Part shown: positions 19,074-28,026 of the stretch, in pieces | Layout of the letters: every line of letters begins with the position of its first letter | Position numbering within the stretch: position 1 is the stretch's first letter | From: UBA4744 sp963707435 | GTDB lineage: Bacteria > Actinomycetota > Acidimicrobiia > Spongiisociales > UBA4744 | Direction: 5' to 3' | DNA length: 64,000 bases | Assembly: GCA_963707435.1 (NCBI GenBank) | Contig: CAVPPF010000002.1 | Span: forward strand, 434,001-498,000 | Program-made: the position numbers and the translations under genes | Notes under the pieces: generated by a model | The model's database searches: none | What the model was told of the DNA's origin: nothing | What the model saw: only the letters and a program-made list of their open reading frames with translations

Positions 19074-19089
19074 GGCCGGTTCGCCGGCC
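19074..19089. other. Intergenic hairpin GGCCGG-TTCG-CCGGCC
   Basis: A perfect 6-bp GC stem with a TTCG loop lies 8 bp after the S9 peptidase stop and 38 bp before the binding-protein gene. There is no U-run, so it is not a standard intrinsic terminator. It may modulate read-through or protect mRNA ends. Confidence 0.45.
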
Positions 19090-19126
19090 CTGGAGCATCG
19101 CCGGAAGGCGACGGAGGAGGCAACAA

Positions 19127-20863
19127 ATGCAAACGAGGACCAGGGTGGTGCTCATCTCGCTCCTGGCGGTGCTGGCTTTGGCGGCAGCTGCCTGTGGCGG
19201 GGATGAGAGCACCGATACGAGCGATGCCGGGACCACAACGGCCCCCGAAGCCGGCGGAACGACCACCACCGGAACGGCTACCGGTGGGACGGTTCGGATC
19301 GGATGGGGCGGTGCCCCGGCCGACCTCAACCCGGGCAACGGGGTGCTGGCCGAGGACTACACCCTCTATGAGTTGGTTTTCGACACCCCGATAGCCATCG
19401 ATCTCGAGGGAAACTACATTCCCGAGCTGGCCACCGACTGGACCGTTTCCGATGACGGGTTGACCTGGACGCTGACCCTGCGGGACGACGCGGTATTCCA
19501 CGACGGAACGCCGGTCACTTCCGAAGACGTCAAGTACTCCATCGAGATCTTTCGCGATTACGAGGACTGGGGCGGCTTTCTCGGAGCATACGCGTACTAC
19601 TTCACCACGGTGGAGGCGCCCGATCCGACCACGGTGGTGCTGACGACCGATGAACCGTTGGGCGCCTTCGAAGCCCAGATGGTGTTCATGTACATCGTTC
19701 CGAAACACATTTGGGAGCAGAACGAAGATCCGGTGGCGTTCACCAACGACGAGATGATCGGATCAGGATCATTCAAGCTGGCCGAATTGACTCAGGGTGA
19801 GTTCGTTCGATTGGAGAAGAACGCCGATTACTGGGGCGGTGCTCCCTTCGTCGACGAGGCGGTGTTTCAGACCTTCGACAATGCCGACGCCCGGGTCCAG
19901 GCCCTGATCAACGGGGACGTGGACATGATCACCGAGTTCCCCAACACGGCGATCGCCGCCCTCAACGCAGCGGACAATGTCAAGGTCGTACAGGGAGCGC
20001 CGCTGGCCCCGGAACTCACGGATATCATCTTCAATGTCACAGATCCGGAGAATTGCCCGGTTGACGACGGGGTCTGTTCGGGTCATCCGGCCTTGCGCGA
20101 CGTTCAGGTGCGCCGGGCATTGGCCCACGGCGTCGATAAGCCACAGATGATCGACGTGGGCCTGCTGGGACTCGGCGATCCAGGCCTCGGTCTGGTCCCG
20201 ACCGGGCTGCCCCAGTTCTTCGCCGACGAGCTGGTGGCCCAGGACTATGCCTTCGACCTCGCCGAAGGCAATGCGCTTCTCGACGGCGCCGGGTATGCGG
20301 ACACCGACGGCGACGGAATCCGTGAGTGTCCGGACGGGGCCGAGTGCGGTCCGACCGGCGATCTGACCCTCCGGCTCAACTTCCCGACCGACAGCGACAC
20401 CGCTCCCCGCCTGGCCGAGCTTTTGAAAGGCTGGTGGGGCGATTTGGGCGTGTCGATCGAGATCACCGGACTCGATCCGGATACGCTCACCTCGGTGTGC
20501 TGCCCGACCTTCGACTACGACGTGATCATTTGGGGTTGGGGATCGGACCCCGATCCCGGGTTCCTGCTCAGCGTGCTCACCTGTGATGAAGTTCCAACCG
20601 GAACGTCGGAAACCGGCTACTGCAACCCAGAATACGACCAGCTGTTCGCCGACCAGGCGGTAGCCACCGACCCGGCGGCAAGACGCGACATCATCGTCGA
20701 GATGCAACGAATCACTCTCGAGGACGTCCCCTACATCATCCCGTACTACCCGCAGGCCACCCAGGCGTACCGGACCGATCGGTTCACCGGCTGGCAAGAC
20801 TCGGCCTCCAAGGTGGGCTTGGAAGATCCGACCTCGCTGAATGTGATCCGGCCGGTCGGATGA
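19127..20863 (+). CDS. Peptide-type ABC transporter substrate-binding lipoprotein (SBP family 5)
   Basis: Extracytoplasmic solute receptor, 578 aa. The N-terminus is a lipoprotein signal (RTRVVLISLLAVLALAAAAC) with lipobox AAAC, followed by a Thr/Gly-rich linker. The family 5 fold is shown by YELVFDTPIAIDLEGNYIPE, the WTLTLRDDAVFHDGTPVTS block (near residue 120) and VRRALAHGVDK near 330, all typical of DppA/OppA proteins. It would bind peptides or similar solutes and deliver them to the permease-ATPase complex encoded just downstream. A very strong hairpin separates it from the permease gene, which often accompanies higher expression of the binding protein. Confidence 0.94.
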   Translation: MQTRTRVVLISLLAVLALAAAACGGDESTDTSDAGTTTAPEAGGTTTTGTATGGTVRIGWGGAPADLNPGNGVLAEDYTLYELVFDTPIAIDLEGNYIPELATDWTVSDDGLTWTLTLRDDAVFHDGTPVTSEDVKYSIEIFRDYEDWGGFLGAYAYYFTTVEAPDPTTVVLTTDEPLGAFEAQMVFMYIVPKHIWEQNEDPVAFTNDEMIGSGSFKLAELTQGEFVRLEKNADYWGGAPFVDEAVFQTFDNADARVQALINGDVDMITEFPNTAIAALNAADNVKVVQGAPLAPELTDIIFNVTDPENCPVDDGVCSGHPALRDVQVRRALAHGVDKPQMIDVGLLGLGDPGLGLVPTGLPQFFADELVAQDYAFDLAEGNALLDGAGYADTDGDGIRECPDGAECGPTGDLTLRLNFPTDSDTAPRLAELLKGWWGDLGVSIEITGLDPDTLTSVCCPTFDYDVIIWGWGSDPDPGFLLSVLTCDEVPTGTSETGYCNPEYDQLFADQAVATDPAARRDIIVEMQRITLEDVPYIIPYYPQATQAYRTDRFTGWQDSASKVGLEDPTSLNVIRPVG

Positions 20864-20876
20864 ACGAGGCGAAAAA

Positions 20877-20905
20877 GGGGGAGGGCGGCCCGGCCGCCCT
20901 CCCCC
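20877..20905 (+). promoter_or_regulatory. Strong intercistronic hairpin, 13-bp perfect stem
   Basis: After AAAAA, bases 20877-20889 pair perfectly with 20893-20905 around the 3-nt loop CCG, giving 12 G-C pairs and one A-T. It lies between the binding-protein stop and the permease start. No U-run follows, so it is better read as an mRNA-stabilising or attenuating element that raises binding-protein output than as a full terminator. This role is common in ABC importer operons and is inferred here. Confidence 0.75.
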
Positions 20906-20915
20906 CGGAGCGATC

Positions 20916-21920
20916 ATGAGTCGCGGCAGGCTGCTGCTCCGCAAGCTCACGTGGGCGCTGATTACGGTGCTGGTGGTCGTCACTTTCAACTTCTTCCTGT
21001 TCCGGGTGCTGCCCGGCGACCCTGCCAAGGCGGGTCTCAAAGACCCCCGCATCACCCAACAGCAGGTCGAGGCGCTGCAGGAGCGCTTCGGGCTCGACAA
21101 GCCCGTCTTCCTCAACTTCGAGGAAGGGCCCTGGTACGACAGCCAGTACTTCCGGTATTTCGGGGCTCTCGCCCAGGGCGATCTCGGGACCTCCTACTCC
21201 TTCAAGAACCGCAGCGTCGCCGAATTGCTGGGCCGGTCGATCGTCAACACCGTGTGGCTGGTCCTGCCCGCCCAATTCTTCGCGATTCTGGCCGGGGTGG
21301 CGCTAGGTCTTCTGGCCGCCTGGAAACGGGGGACCAAGATCGACGTGTCCGCGCTGACCTTCGGCCTCTTCACCTGGTCGCTTCCGACCTTCTTCCTGGG
21401 GATCATCCTCCTGTTCGTTGGCAGCCGCTACCTCGGGTTCCCCATCGGAGGAAGAGTCACCGTCGGCGGTAGCGACCTATCTGGATGGGGTCAGACCGTC
21501 GACGTCCTCAGCCACCTTTTCCTACCCACCTTGACATTCACCCTCGTCCTGCTTGGCGAGTACCTGCTGATCATGCGCAGCTCGGTGGTCGAGGTCTTCA
21601 GCGAGGACTACATCCTCACCGCCAAAGCCAAGGGTCTGTCGACCATCGACATCATTCGCCGGCACGGGCTCCGTAATGCCATGCTGCCGATCGTGACGCT
21701 GATCGCTCTCAACCTGGGGTTTACCGTATCCGGGGCTATACAGGTGGAAACCGTGTTCTCCTGGCCCGGGCTTGGCAAGCTCACCGTCGATGCCGTTTCC
21801 CAGCGCGACTATCCCCTGTTGCAAGGCGCCTTCCTGTTACTGGCCATAGCGGTCATCACCGCCAACTTGATCGCCGAGCTCATCTACTTGAGGCTCGATC
21901 CGAGAGTGACCGAAGTATGA
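20916..21920 (+). CDS. Peptide-type ABC transporter permease (DppB family)
   Basis: Inner-membrane permease, 334 aa, with an N-terminal transmembrane segment (TVLVVVTFNFFLFRVLPGDP, the hallmark DppB N-terminus) and about five further membrane helices. The ATPase-contact loop EYILTAKAKG-like stretch appears as DYILTAKAKGLSTIDIIRRH near residue 228, followed by ALNLGFTVSGAIQVETVFSWPG, also characteristic. The stop overlaps the next gene start by 4 bp. It pairs with the DppC half of the following fusion protein. Confidence 0.94.
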   Translation: MSRGRLLLRKLTWALITVLVVVTFNFFLFRVLPGDPAKAGLKDPRITQQQVEALQERFGLDKPVFLNFEEGPWYDSQYFRYFGALAQGDLGTSYSFKNRSVAELLGRSIVNTVWLVLPAQFFAILAGVALGLLAAWKRGTKIDVSALTFGLFTWSLPTFFLGIILLFVGSRYLGFPIGGRVTVGGSDLSGWGQTVDVLSHLFLPTLTFTLVLLGEYLLIMRSSVVEVFSEDYILTAKAKGLSTIDIIRRHGLRNAMLPIVTLIALNLGFTVSGAIQVETVFSWPGLGKLTVDAVSQRDYPLLQGAFLLLAIAVITANLIAELIYLRLDPRVTEV

Positions 21921-23794
21921 ACGCCTGGGAACGACTGCGCCGCAACCGGCTTTTCTGGATCGGATCCGGGATGCTGGGTATCGCCATCGTGGTGGCCACT
22001 CTGGCTCCGGTCATCTCCCCCTACGACCCGTACGCCCAGGTCCGGGTGACCATCTCAGATATCTACGCCCGGCCGTCGGCCGCTCATCTGCTCGGGACGG
22101 ACGACGCCGGCCATGACGTGCTATCGGGGATGCTCTATGGTGCCCGGGTATCGCTTTTGGTCGGTTTCGCCGCGGCGCTGATCTCACTCTTCATCGGCGG
22201 AGCGATCGGGATCGTCGCCGGGTACCGGGGCGGCCGGACCGGCAATCTCCTCATGCGTTTCACCGACTTCTTCCTGGTGATCCCCGACCTGGCGCTGCAG
22301 ATCGTCATCGTGGCCATCGTCGGCCAGAGCTTGCGCAACATCATCCTGGTCATCGGCGCATTGGGCTGGACCACCACCGCCCGGTTGGTGCGCGCCCAGA
22401 CCCTCACGGTTCGAGAGCGCAAGTTCGTGCAGCGGGCCAAAGCGATCGGGGCCGGCGACCTCCACATACTGGCTCGCCACGTCTTACCCCAGGTCGTGCC
22501 GTTGATGCTGGCCAACACGGTGCTGGTCATCTCGCTGGCCATCCTTTCCGAGTCGACTCTGGCCTTCATCGGACTCGGCGATCCGACGGTGATCTCGTGG
22601 GGCCAGATGCTCAACTTCGCCTTCACCCGCGGAGCCGTGTCGGCCGGCGCCTGGTGGGCTCTCATCCCGCCCGGTCTCGCCATCGTCTGGGTCGTGCTGG
22701 GCACCACCCTGCTCGGCAACGCGGCCGAGGAGGTGCTCAACCCTCGCATGACCCGCCACCACCTGGAACCCGAAGCCCCGCTACCCCCACCGGATGAGTC
22801 GACTGAAGCAGGTCCGGTGCCGGATACGATCCTCGCCGTTCGCGACCTGCGGGTGGGATTCGAATCCGACCACGGAGAGTTGATTGCCATCGACGGCATC
22901 TCCTTCGATGTACGTCCGGGCGAGTCGCTTGGTTTGGTCGGTGAGTCGGGATGCGGCAAGACCACCGCGATGTTGGGATCACTGCGGTTGCTGCCTCCCG
23001 GCGGGTTTCTCATCAGTGGTTCGGTGTGGCACGACGGTCGTGACCTGGCTCGCCTCGATCCCGAAGAACTGCGCGATCTCCGCTGGGACAGGCTGTCCGT
23101 CGTGTTCCAGGGGGCCATGAACGCCCTCAACCCGGTTCAGCGAGTCGGTGCCCAGATCACCGAAGCCATCCAGCTCCACCAGCCGGAGACCGACAACGTG
23201 ACGGCCCGGGATGAGGCTCGCCGGCTTCTCGAGCTGGTCGGTATGTCGCCGGATTGGGCGGACCAGTACCCCCATCAGTTTTCCGGTGGTATGCGCCAGC
23301 GGGCCATGATCGCCCTGGCCCTGGCTTGCCACCCATCGGTAGTCGTGGCGGACGAACCGACCACCGCCCTCGACGTGATGATCCAGGCGCAAGTAATGGA
23401 CCTCCTGGTGCGACTGCGGGAGGAGTTCGGGATGGCACTGGTCTTGATCACCCACGATCTCGGGGTGGTGGCCGAAACGTGCGATCGGGTTGTCGTGATG
23501 TACGGCGGGGTCGTGGCCGAGCAGGGCACCGTCGCCGAGGTGTTCTCCGACCCCCTCCACCCCTACACGCGGCTGCTACTGCAGGCATTTCCCGATATCG
23601 ACAACGCGGACCGGGCGCTGGTTTCGATCCCGGGGGCCCCGCCCCGGCTGGACAGTCTTCCTACCGGGTGCCGTTTCGCTCCCCGCTGTCCGCAGGCTTT
23701 CGACCGATGTGATCAAGAGCGTCCTTCGGACTACCCGGTCGGCGACGGAAGATGGGTGTCCTGTTTTCTGGTCGAGGAGAAGAGCCGTGTCTGA
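21917..23794 (+). CDS. Fused ABC permease-ATPase (DppC-DppD type)
   Basis: Single 625-aa protein joining a DppC-type permease to a DppD-type ATPase. Residues 1-275 form the permease, with VISPYDPYAQ, GTDDAGHDVLSGMLYGAR and the EAA-type loop KFVQRAKAIGAGDLHI. After an acidic Pro-rich linker near 280-290, the ATPase follows: Walker A GESGCGKTT near 340, signature QFSGGMRQR near 455, Walker B SVVVADEPT near 475, and the oligo_HPY extension HPYTRLLLQAF to CRFAPRCPQAF. The fusion places the ATPase permanently on one permease half. Such fusions occur in other actinobacterial importers. Its stop overlaps the next ATPase gene by 8 bp. Confidence 0.94.
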   Translation: MNAWERLRRNRLFWIGSGMLGIAIVVATLAPVISPYDPYAQVRVTISDIYARPSAAHLLGTDDAGHDVLSGMLYGARVSLLVGFAAALISLFIGGAIGIVAGYRGGRTGNLLMRFTDFFLVIPDLALQIVIVAIVGQSLRNIILVIGALGWTTTARLVRAQTLTVRERKFVQRAKAIGAGDLHILARHVLPQVVPLMLANTVLVISLAILSESTLAFIGLGDPTVISWGQMLNFAFTRGAVSAGAWWALIPPGLAIVWVVLGTTLLGNAAEEVLNPRMTRHHLEPEAPLPPPDESTEAGPVPDTILAVRDLRVGFESDHGELIAIDGISFDVRPGESLGLVGESGCGKTTAMLGSLRLLPPGGFLISGSVWHDGRDLARLDPEELRDLRWDRLSVVFQGAMNALNPVQRVGAQITEAIQLHQPETDNVTARDEARRLLELVGMSPDWADQYPHQFSGGMRQRAMIALALACHPSVVVADEPTTALDVMIQAQVMDLLVRLREEFGMALVLITHDLGVVAETCDRVVVMYGGVVAEQGTVAEVFSDPLHPYTRLLLQAFPDIDNADRALVSIPGAPPRLDSLPTGCRFAPRCPQAFDRCDQERPSDYPVGDGRWVSCFLVEEKSRV

Positions 23795-24788
23795 CCCGAT
23801 TCTCAGCGTGGCCGGGGTGTCGAAACACTTTCTCCGCCACCGGTCGCTCGGTGATGCACTGGCCCGCCGGCCGGCCTCGGTGGTTCGAGCCGTGGACGGA
23901 ATCGACCTGGAGGTTAGAGCCGGCGAGATCGTGGCCATTGTCGGTGAGTCCGGGTGCGGCAAGACCACTGCCGCCAACCTGATGATGGGGATCCTGCCGC
24001 CCACCGCCGGGCGGGTGGTGGTGGCAGGCAACGACCTGTCCACCCTCGACGCCCGCTCGTTGCGCCGGGCTCGCCGCCATCTGCAGATGGTCTTCCAGGA
24101 TCCCTATGAGTCGCTCAACCCGCGCATGACGGTCGGCACCATCGTGGCCGAACCTTTGCGGGTGCATCGGGCCGCCACCGACCCGGCGGACCTGGCCGCC
24201 CGCGTGACCCGGGCGCTCGAGCAGGCAGGCCTGCGCCCTCCGGAAACGTTCGCCAACCGGCATCCCCACGAGCTGTCGGGCGGTCAGCGTCAACGGGTGG
24301 TGATCGCCGCCGCCCTTGCCCTCCAACCCGAGGTGCTGATCGCCGACGAGCCGGTGTCGATGCTCGACGTTTCCATCCGGGCCGACATCCTCAACCTGCT
24401 TGCTTCCCTGGCCAAGGATCAGGGCATCGCCTTGGTGATGATCACCCACGACATGTCGACCGTGGCTGCCTACGCGGACCGGATCGCCGTCATGTACCTG
24501 GGCCGGATCGTCGAAATCGGCCCGACCCACCAGGTACTCACCGAACCTCGGCATCCCTACACCGAAGCTCTTGTCTCGGTGGTGCCGGTCCCTCACCCCG
24601 ACCGGGCCCGCCGACGGATCATTCTCAGCGGAGAGACCCCGGACCCGACCCGCATCCCCTCCGGATGCCGGTTCTCGCCCCGCTGCCCGCTGGCGTTCGA
24701 TACCTGCCGGGAAGTGGATCCGCCATTGTTAACCGTCGGCGACGGGCACCAATCCGCCTGCCTGCTGGCCGACCCCGACCGCACCTGA
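23787..24788 (+). CDS. Peptide-type ABC transporter ATP-binding protein (DppF family)
   Basis: Second ATPase of the importer, about 333 aa. Walker A GESGCGKTT lies near residue 54, signature ELSGGQRQRVV near 161, Walker B VLIADEPVS near 181, and the terminal HPYTEALVSVV to CRFSPRCPLAF extension is present. GTG 23787 after GAGGAGAAGAG is the likely start; the longer frame from 23709 reads through the end of the fused gene without homology. It completes the transporter with the fused DppCD, DppB and the binding protein. A 9-bp gap leads to the M20 gene. Confidence 0.93.
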   Translation: MSDPILSVAGVSKHFLRHRSLGDALARRPASVVRAVDGIDLEVRAGEIVAIVGESGCGKTTAANLMMGILPPTAGRVVVAGNDLSTLDARSLRRARRHLQMVFQDPYESLNPRMTVGTIVAEPLRVHRAATDPADLAARVTRALEQAGLRPPETFANRHPHELSGGQRQRVVIAAALALQPEVLIADEPVSMLDVSIRADILNLLASLAKDQGIALVMITHDMSTVAAYADRIAVMYLGRIVEIGPTHQVLTEPRHPYTEALVSVVPVPHPDRARRRIILSGETPDPTRIPSGCRFSPRCPLAFDTCREVDPPLLTVGDGHQSACLLADPDRT

Positions 24789-24797
24789 AGGAGCGGT

Positions 24798-25973
24798 ATG
24801 GATCACAAGCAGCAGGCAGCAGACCGGTTCTCGCGAGTTTCGGCAGAACTGGAGGAGATCATCCGCTGGATGTACAACAACCCCGAGCTGTCGATGGAGG
24901 AATTCGCCTCATCGGCCCGTCTGGCCGGGTTCCTGGCGGACCAGGGTTTCGAGGTCGAGTATCCCGCCTACGGGCTGGCAACCGCCTTTGCCGCCCGGGC
25001 GGGTTCGAGCGGGCCGGAAGTCATTATCTGTGCCGAGTACGACGCACTTCCTGCGGTCGGGCACGCCTGCGGCCACAACCTCATCGCTGCCGCCGCCCTG
25101 GGAGCCGGCGTCGCCCTGCTCGGGTCCACTGAGAAACTCGGCTTCCGTCTCGCCGTCCTGGGCACCCCCGCTGAGGAGACGACGGGAGGCAAGGTAGATC
25201 TCATCCGGGCCGGTGCTTTCGCGGAGGCGGCTGCCGCCCTGATGGTGCACCCCGCCCCGACCGACCTGGCCGACCCGCCCGAGTTAGCTCTTCGCCCCTT
25301 CGACGTGACATTTCACGGCAAGGAGTCGCACGCGGCCATGGCGCCCCAGCTTGGTCTCAACGCCCTCGACGCCTTCGTGCAGGCCTACGTGAACATCTCC
25401 ACATTGCGCCAGGCTCTCCTTCCTACCGAGCTGGTCCACGGCATCATCACCCACGGAGGCGAGGCAGCCAACATCATCCCGGCGGTGACCCGCTCATCGT
25501 GGTACGTGCGGGCCGATACCGCCGATCAGCTGGTCGGGCTGTACGACCGAGTGGTTGCCTGTTTCGAAGCGGCCGCCGCAGCCACCGGTTGCGCACTCGA
25601 GATCCACGAGGCCGGGCATACCTTCGACGATCTGGTGAGCAACCGCCTGCTGATCGATCTCTTCGTCCGGAATTGCTCGACCCTGGGAAGGCTGATGCCG
25701 CGTCGTGATGAGGCACCTCCGGCACCGGGCGGATCGACCGATATGGGCAATGTGTCCCATGTGGTGCCGGCCATCCAGCCTCATCTGAGCATCAATGCGG
25801 GCGCGGCCGTGAACCACCAGCCCGAATTCGCCGCTCACACCCTGACGTCAGACGCCCTCGAGATGATGCGCGACGGAGCCCTCGCTATGGCCTGGACGGT
25901 CATCGACCTCGCAGCTGGAGAACGTTGGGACGAGCTTCGTTCGGCGACCGATCCGGCGGCTCACTCGAACTGA
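24798..25973 (+). CDS. M20 family metallo-amidohydrolase (AbgB-like)
   Basis: Zinc-dependent aminoacylase/carboxypeptidase-like hydrolase, 391 aa. Visible marks are YNNPELSMEEF (near residue 31), the metal site ICAEYDALPAVGHACGHN (near 77-94), GTPAEETTGGK, and VTFHGKESHAAMAPQLG in the dimerisation/catalytic region. This pattern fits the AbgB/PM20D2-like subgroup, which cleaves amide-linked amino acids or small dipeptides. AAGGAGCGGT precedes ATG 24798. It follows the importer genes by 9 bp, so it probably hydrolyses the imported substrate. The last 13 bp overlap the convergent aminotransferase gene. Confidence 0.92.
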   Translation: MDHKQQAADRFSRVSAELEEIIRWMYNNPELSMEEFASSARLAGFLADQGFEVEYPAYGLATAFAARAGSSGPEVIICAEYDALPAVGHACGHNLIAAAALGAGVALLGSTEKLGFRLAVLGTPAEETTGGKVDLIRAGAFAEAAAALMVHPAPTDLADPPELALRPFDVTFHGKESHAAMAPQLGLNALDAFVQAYVNISTLRQALLPTELVHGIITHGGEAANIIPAVTRSSWYVRADTADQLVGLYDRVVACFEAAAAATGCALEIHEAGHTFDDLVSNRLLIDLFVRNCSTLGRLMPRRDEAPPAPGGSTDMGNVSHVVPAIQPHLSINAGAAVNHQPEFAAHTLTSDALEMMRDGALAMAWTVIDLAAGERWDELRSATDPAAHSN

Positions 25974-27283
25974 GCGGCGACGCTTTCGATGGCCAGAGCA
26001 GCTCGCTCGGCTGCCAACCGGACCTCATCCCCGGTGATGACGAACGGCGGTCCGAGCAGCACCGCATCGCCTCGCGTGCCGTCGGCGCCTCCGGTGGATG
26101 GGTAGAGCAACAGCCCGGCCTCTTTGGCGGCGCGCATTACCTGCTCGGTCACCAGGGCAGATCGCTCAAACGGCTCCCGGGTGGCGCGGTCGCGCACCAG
26201 TTCGATGCCGATCAACAAGCCCAGGCCGCGAATATCGCCGACGATCGGCGAATCCGCCAGTCGCCCCTGGAGTTCGTCGATGAGTTGCGCCCCGCGTTCT
26301 GCCGAAGCGTCTATGAGCCGCTCGCCGGTAAGCAATGAGAGCACAGCCCGCCCGGCGGCCGCCCCGACCGGGTGATGCGAATAGGTGAACCCGTGCACAA
26401 AACCCTTTTCCTTGACCGCGTCGAACACCGCCCCTGAGGCCACGCACAGGCCAAGCGGCCAGTAGCCGCTTGCCGTGCCCTTACCGGCCACCAGCAGGTC
26501 GGGCCGCACCCCCCAGTGGTCGAGACCGAACCAGCGGCCGGTCCGCCCAAACCCGGTCATGATCTCATCGGCGATGAGGAGAACTCCGTACCGGCGACAC
26601 ACATCGGCCACCGCCGGCCAGTAGTCATCCGGCGGGACTGCGGCGGCCAGGGTGGCGCCCCCGATCGGCTCGGCAATGAAGGCGGCGATGGTGGCCGGAT
26701 CCTCCTGTTCGAAGAGGTCCTCCAGGGCGGCGGAATGCGCCCGCCCGCACGCAACAGGATGGTTCGGCATCGAACAGCGGTACTCATAGGCGGCCGGTAC
26801 GTGCAAGCTCCTACCCAACCAGGGTTCGTAAGGTGCCCTCAGGGATCCTCGGCCCGAGGCATCGAGCGCTCCCCGGGTGTTGCCGTGGTAGGAAGGGCGG
26901 CGGGCCACGATCTTGTGCCGGTCCGGCTCGCCTCGGGCGAGGTGGTAGGCGCGGGCCAGCTTGAAAGCGGTTTCAACGGCCTCAGCGCCTCCGGATACCG
27001 GATAGATCCTTGGATCGTCGAGCGGCAGGAAGGGAGCCAGCTCGTCGGCGTAACTCTCCATGGCATTGGTGGTGAAGGCTGTTCCGTGCACGTAAGTGAC
27101 CCGAGCGGCCTGGTCGGCCATCGCCACTACAACCTCGGTCCGACCATGACCGACGTTCACGACTATGGCGCCCCCGGCTGCGTCGAGGTACCTACGGCCT
27201 GCCTCATCCTCGACCCATACTCCTTCGGCTCGGACGGCTATGGGTAGCTGGGCGTTGAGCACCCTTCGGAATACGTGAGTCAT
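25961..27283 (-). CDS. Class III (omega) aminotransferase
   Basis: PLP-dependent aminotransferase, 440 aa, of the omega-amino acid/diamine group. The PLP Lys is in LLVAGKGTASGYWPLG (Lys268), the cofactor Asp in LLIADEIMTGFGRTG (Asp239), and PVSGGAEAVETAFKLAR binds the phosphate. It would turn a terminal amine (diamine, beta- or gamma-amino acid) into an aldehyde, a fitting partner for the nearby aldehyde dehydrogenase. The start is ATG 27283, whose ATGA overlaps the stop of the CoA-transferase subunit; the upstream part of the frame is antisense shadow. It is last of a four-gene minus-strand operon. Confidence 0.92.
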   Translation of the reverse strand: MTHVFRRVLNAQLPIAVRAEGVWVEDEAGRRYLDAAGGAIVVNVGHGRTEVVVAMADQAARVTYVHGTAFTTNAMESYADELAPFLPLDDPRIYPVSGGAEAVETAFKLARAYHLARGEPDRHKIVARRPSYHGNTRGALDASGRGSLRAPYEPWLGRSLHVPAAYEYRCSMPNHPVACGRAHSAALEDLFEQEDPATIAAFIAEPIGGATLAAAVPPDDYWPAVADVCRRYGVLLIADEIMTGFGRTGRWFGLDHWGVRPDLLVAGKGTASGYWPLGLCVASGAVFDAVKEKGFVHGFTYSHHPVGAAAGRAVLSLLTGERLIDASAERGAQLIDELQGRLADSPIVGDIRGLGLLIGIELVRDRATREPFERSALVTEQVMRAAKEAGLLLYPSTGGADGTRGDAVLLGPPFVITGDEVRLAAERAALAIESVAAQFE

Positions 27284-28026
27284 CGCGAGTAGATCCCGCT
27301 TGGGTCCAGGTCCTCTCGTATCAATCGAAGCTCCTCGGCAGTTGGGGCGGCTGTCTCGGTCAGGTGGGGCGAGGTTCTCATCTCCCACCCGGTGTGGTCC
27401 GCCACGGCCGCGTAGTCGACCCCGGGATGGAGGCCGATCAGTTCCATCTCTCCGGTTGGGTCGAATTGGTAGACGCCCATCTGGGTGATCACGACTGCCG
27501 GGCCTCCGCCGCGTCGGCCCGGTCCGTCCCGATGGCCGGGGCTGGTGACGAAATCGACCCGCTCGACGAACGACCGCTTCGATTGCTGCATGATCACGAA
27601 CACTTTGCCGGCATTGACGGCGATCTCGCATGCGCCCCCTGAGCCCGGCAAACGGACTCCCGGTTGCTGGTAGCCACCGATCACCGTCGTATTGATATTG
27701 CCGCGGCGATCGATCTGCGAGGCGCCCAGGAAGGCGACGTCGATCAGGCCCCGCTGCAGGTAGAAAGCGAAGAGATCGAACATCGGAATCACGCTGAGGG
27801 CGCCGGTGACCAACGTCGGGTCGCCGATCGAGAGCGGCTGGCGTTCCGGCCGGGCCCCAACCACACCCGATTCGTACACAAGGACCAGGTCGGGGGCCAC
27901 GGTCCGCTTAGCGAGACCACAGGCCAGGTTGGGCGGCCCGATCCCGACGAAACACACCCGTTCGCCTGCCAGTCGTCGGGCGCTGGCCACGATCATCGTC
28001 TCCCAGGGGGTAGCCGGAGCGCTCAT
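27280..28026 (-). CDS. CoA-transferase subunit B (glutaconate CoA-transferase GctB-like)
   Basis: Second subunit of a class I CoA-transferase, 248 aa. Marks are CFVGIGPPNLACGLAKRT at the N-terminus, LVYESGVVGARP with the Glu that forms the glutamyl-CoA intermediate in this family, LGASQIDRRGNINTT and RLPGSGGACEIA. It overlaps the GctA-like gene by 4 bp and the aminotransferase by 4 bp. The pair should activate a carboxylic or dicarboxylic acid by moving CoA from acetyl-CoA or a similar donor. The exact acid is not shown by sequence; IpdB-like activities are an alternative. Confidence 0.9.
   Translation of the reverse strand: MSAPATPWETMIVASARRLAGERVCFVGIGPPNLACGLAKRTVAPDLVLVYESGVVGARPERQPLSIGDPTLVTGALSVIPMFDLFAFYLQRGLIDVAFLGASQIDRRGNINTTVIGGYQQPGVRLPGSGGACEIAVNAGKVFVIMQQSKRSFVERVDFVTSPGHRDGPGRRGGGPAVVITQMGVYQFDPTGEMELIGLHPGVDYAAVADHTGWEMRTSPHLTETAAPTAEELRLIREDLDPSGIYSR

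Noticed and set aside
27284..27631. 116-residue N-terminal extension of the aminotransferase
   Set aside because: Low-complexity Arg/Pro sequence antiparallel in character to the CoA-transferase gene; ATG 27283 fits the family.
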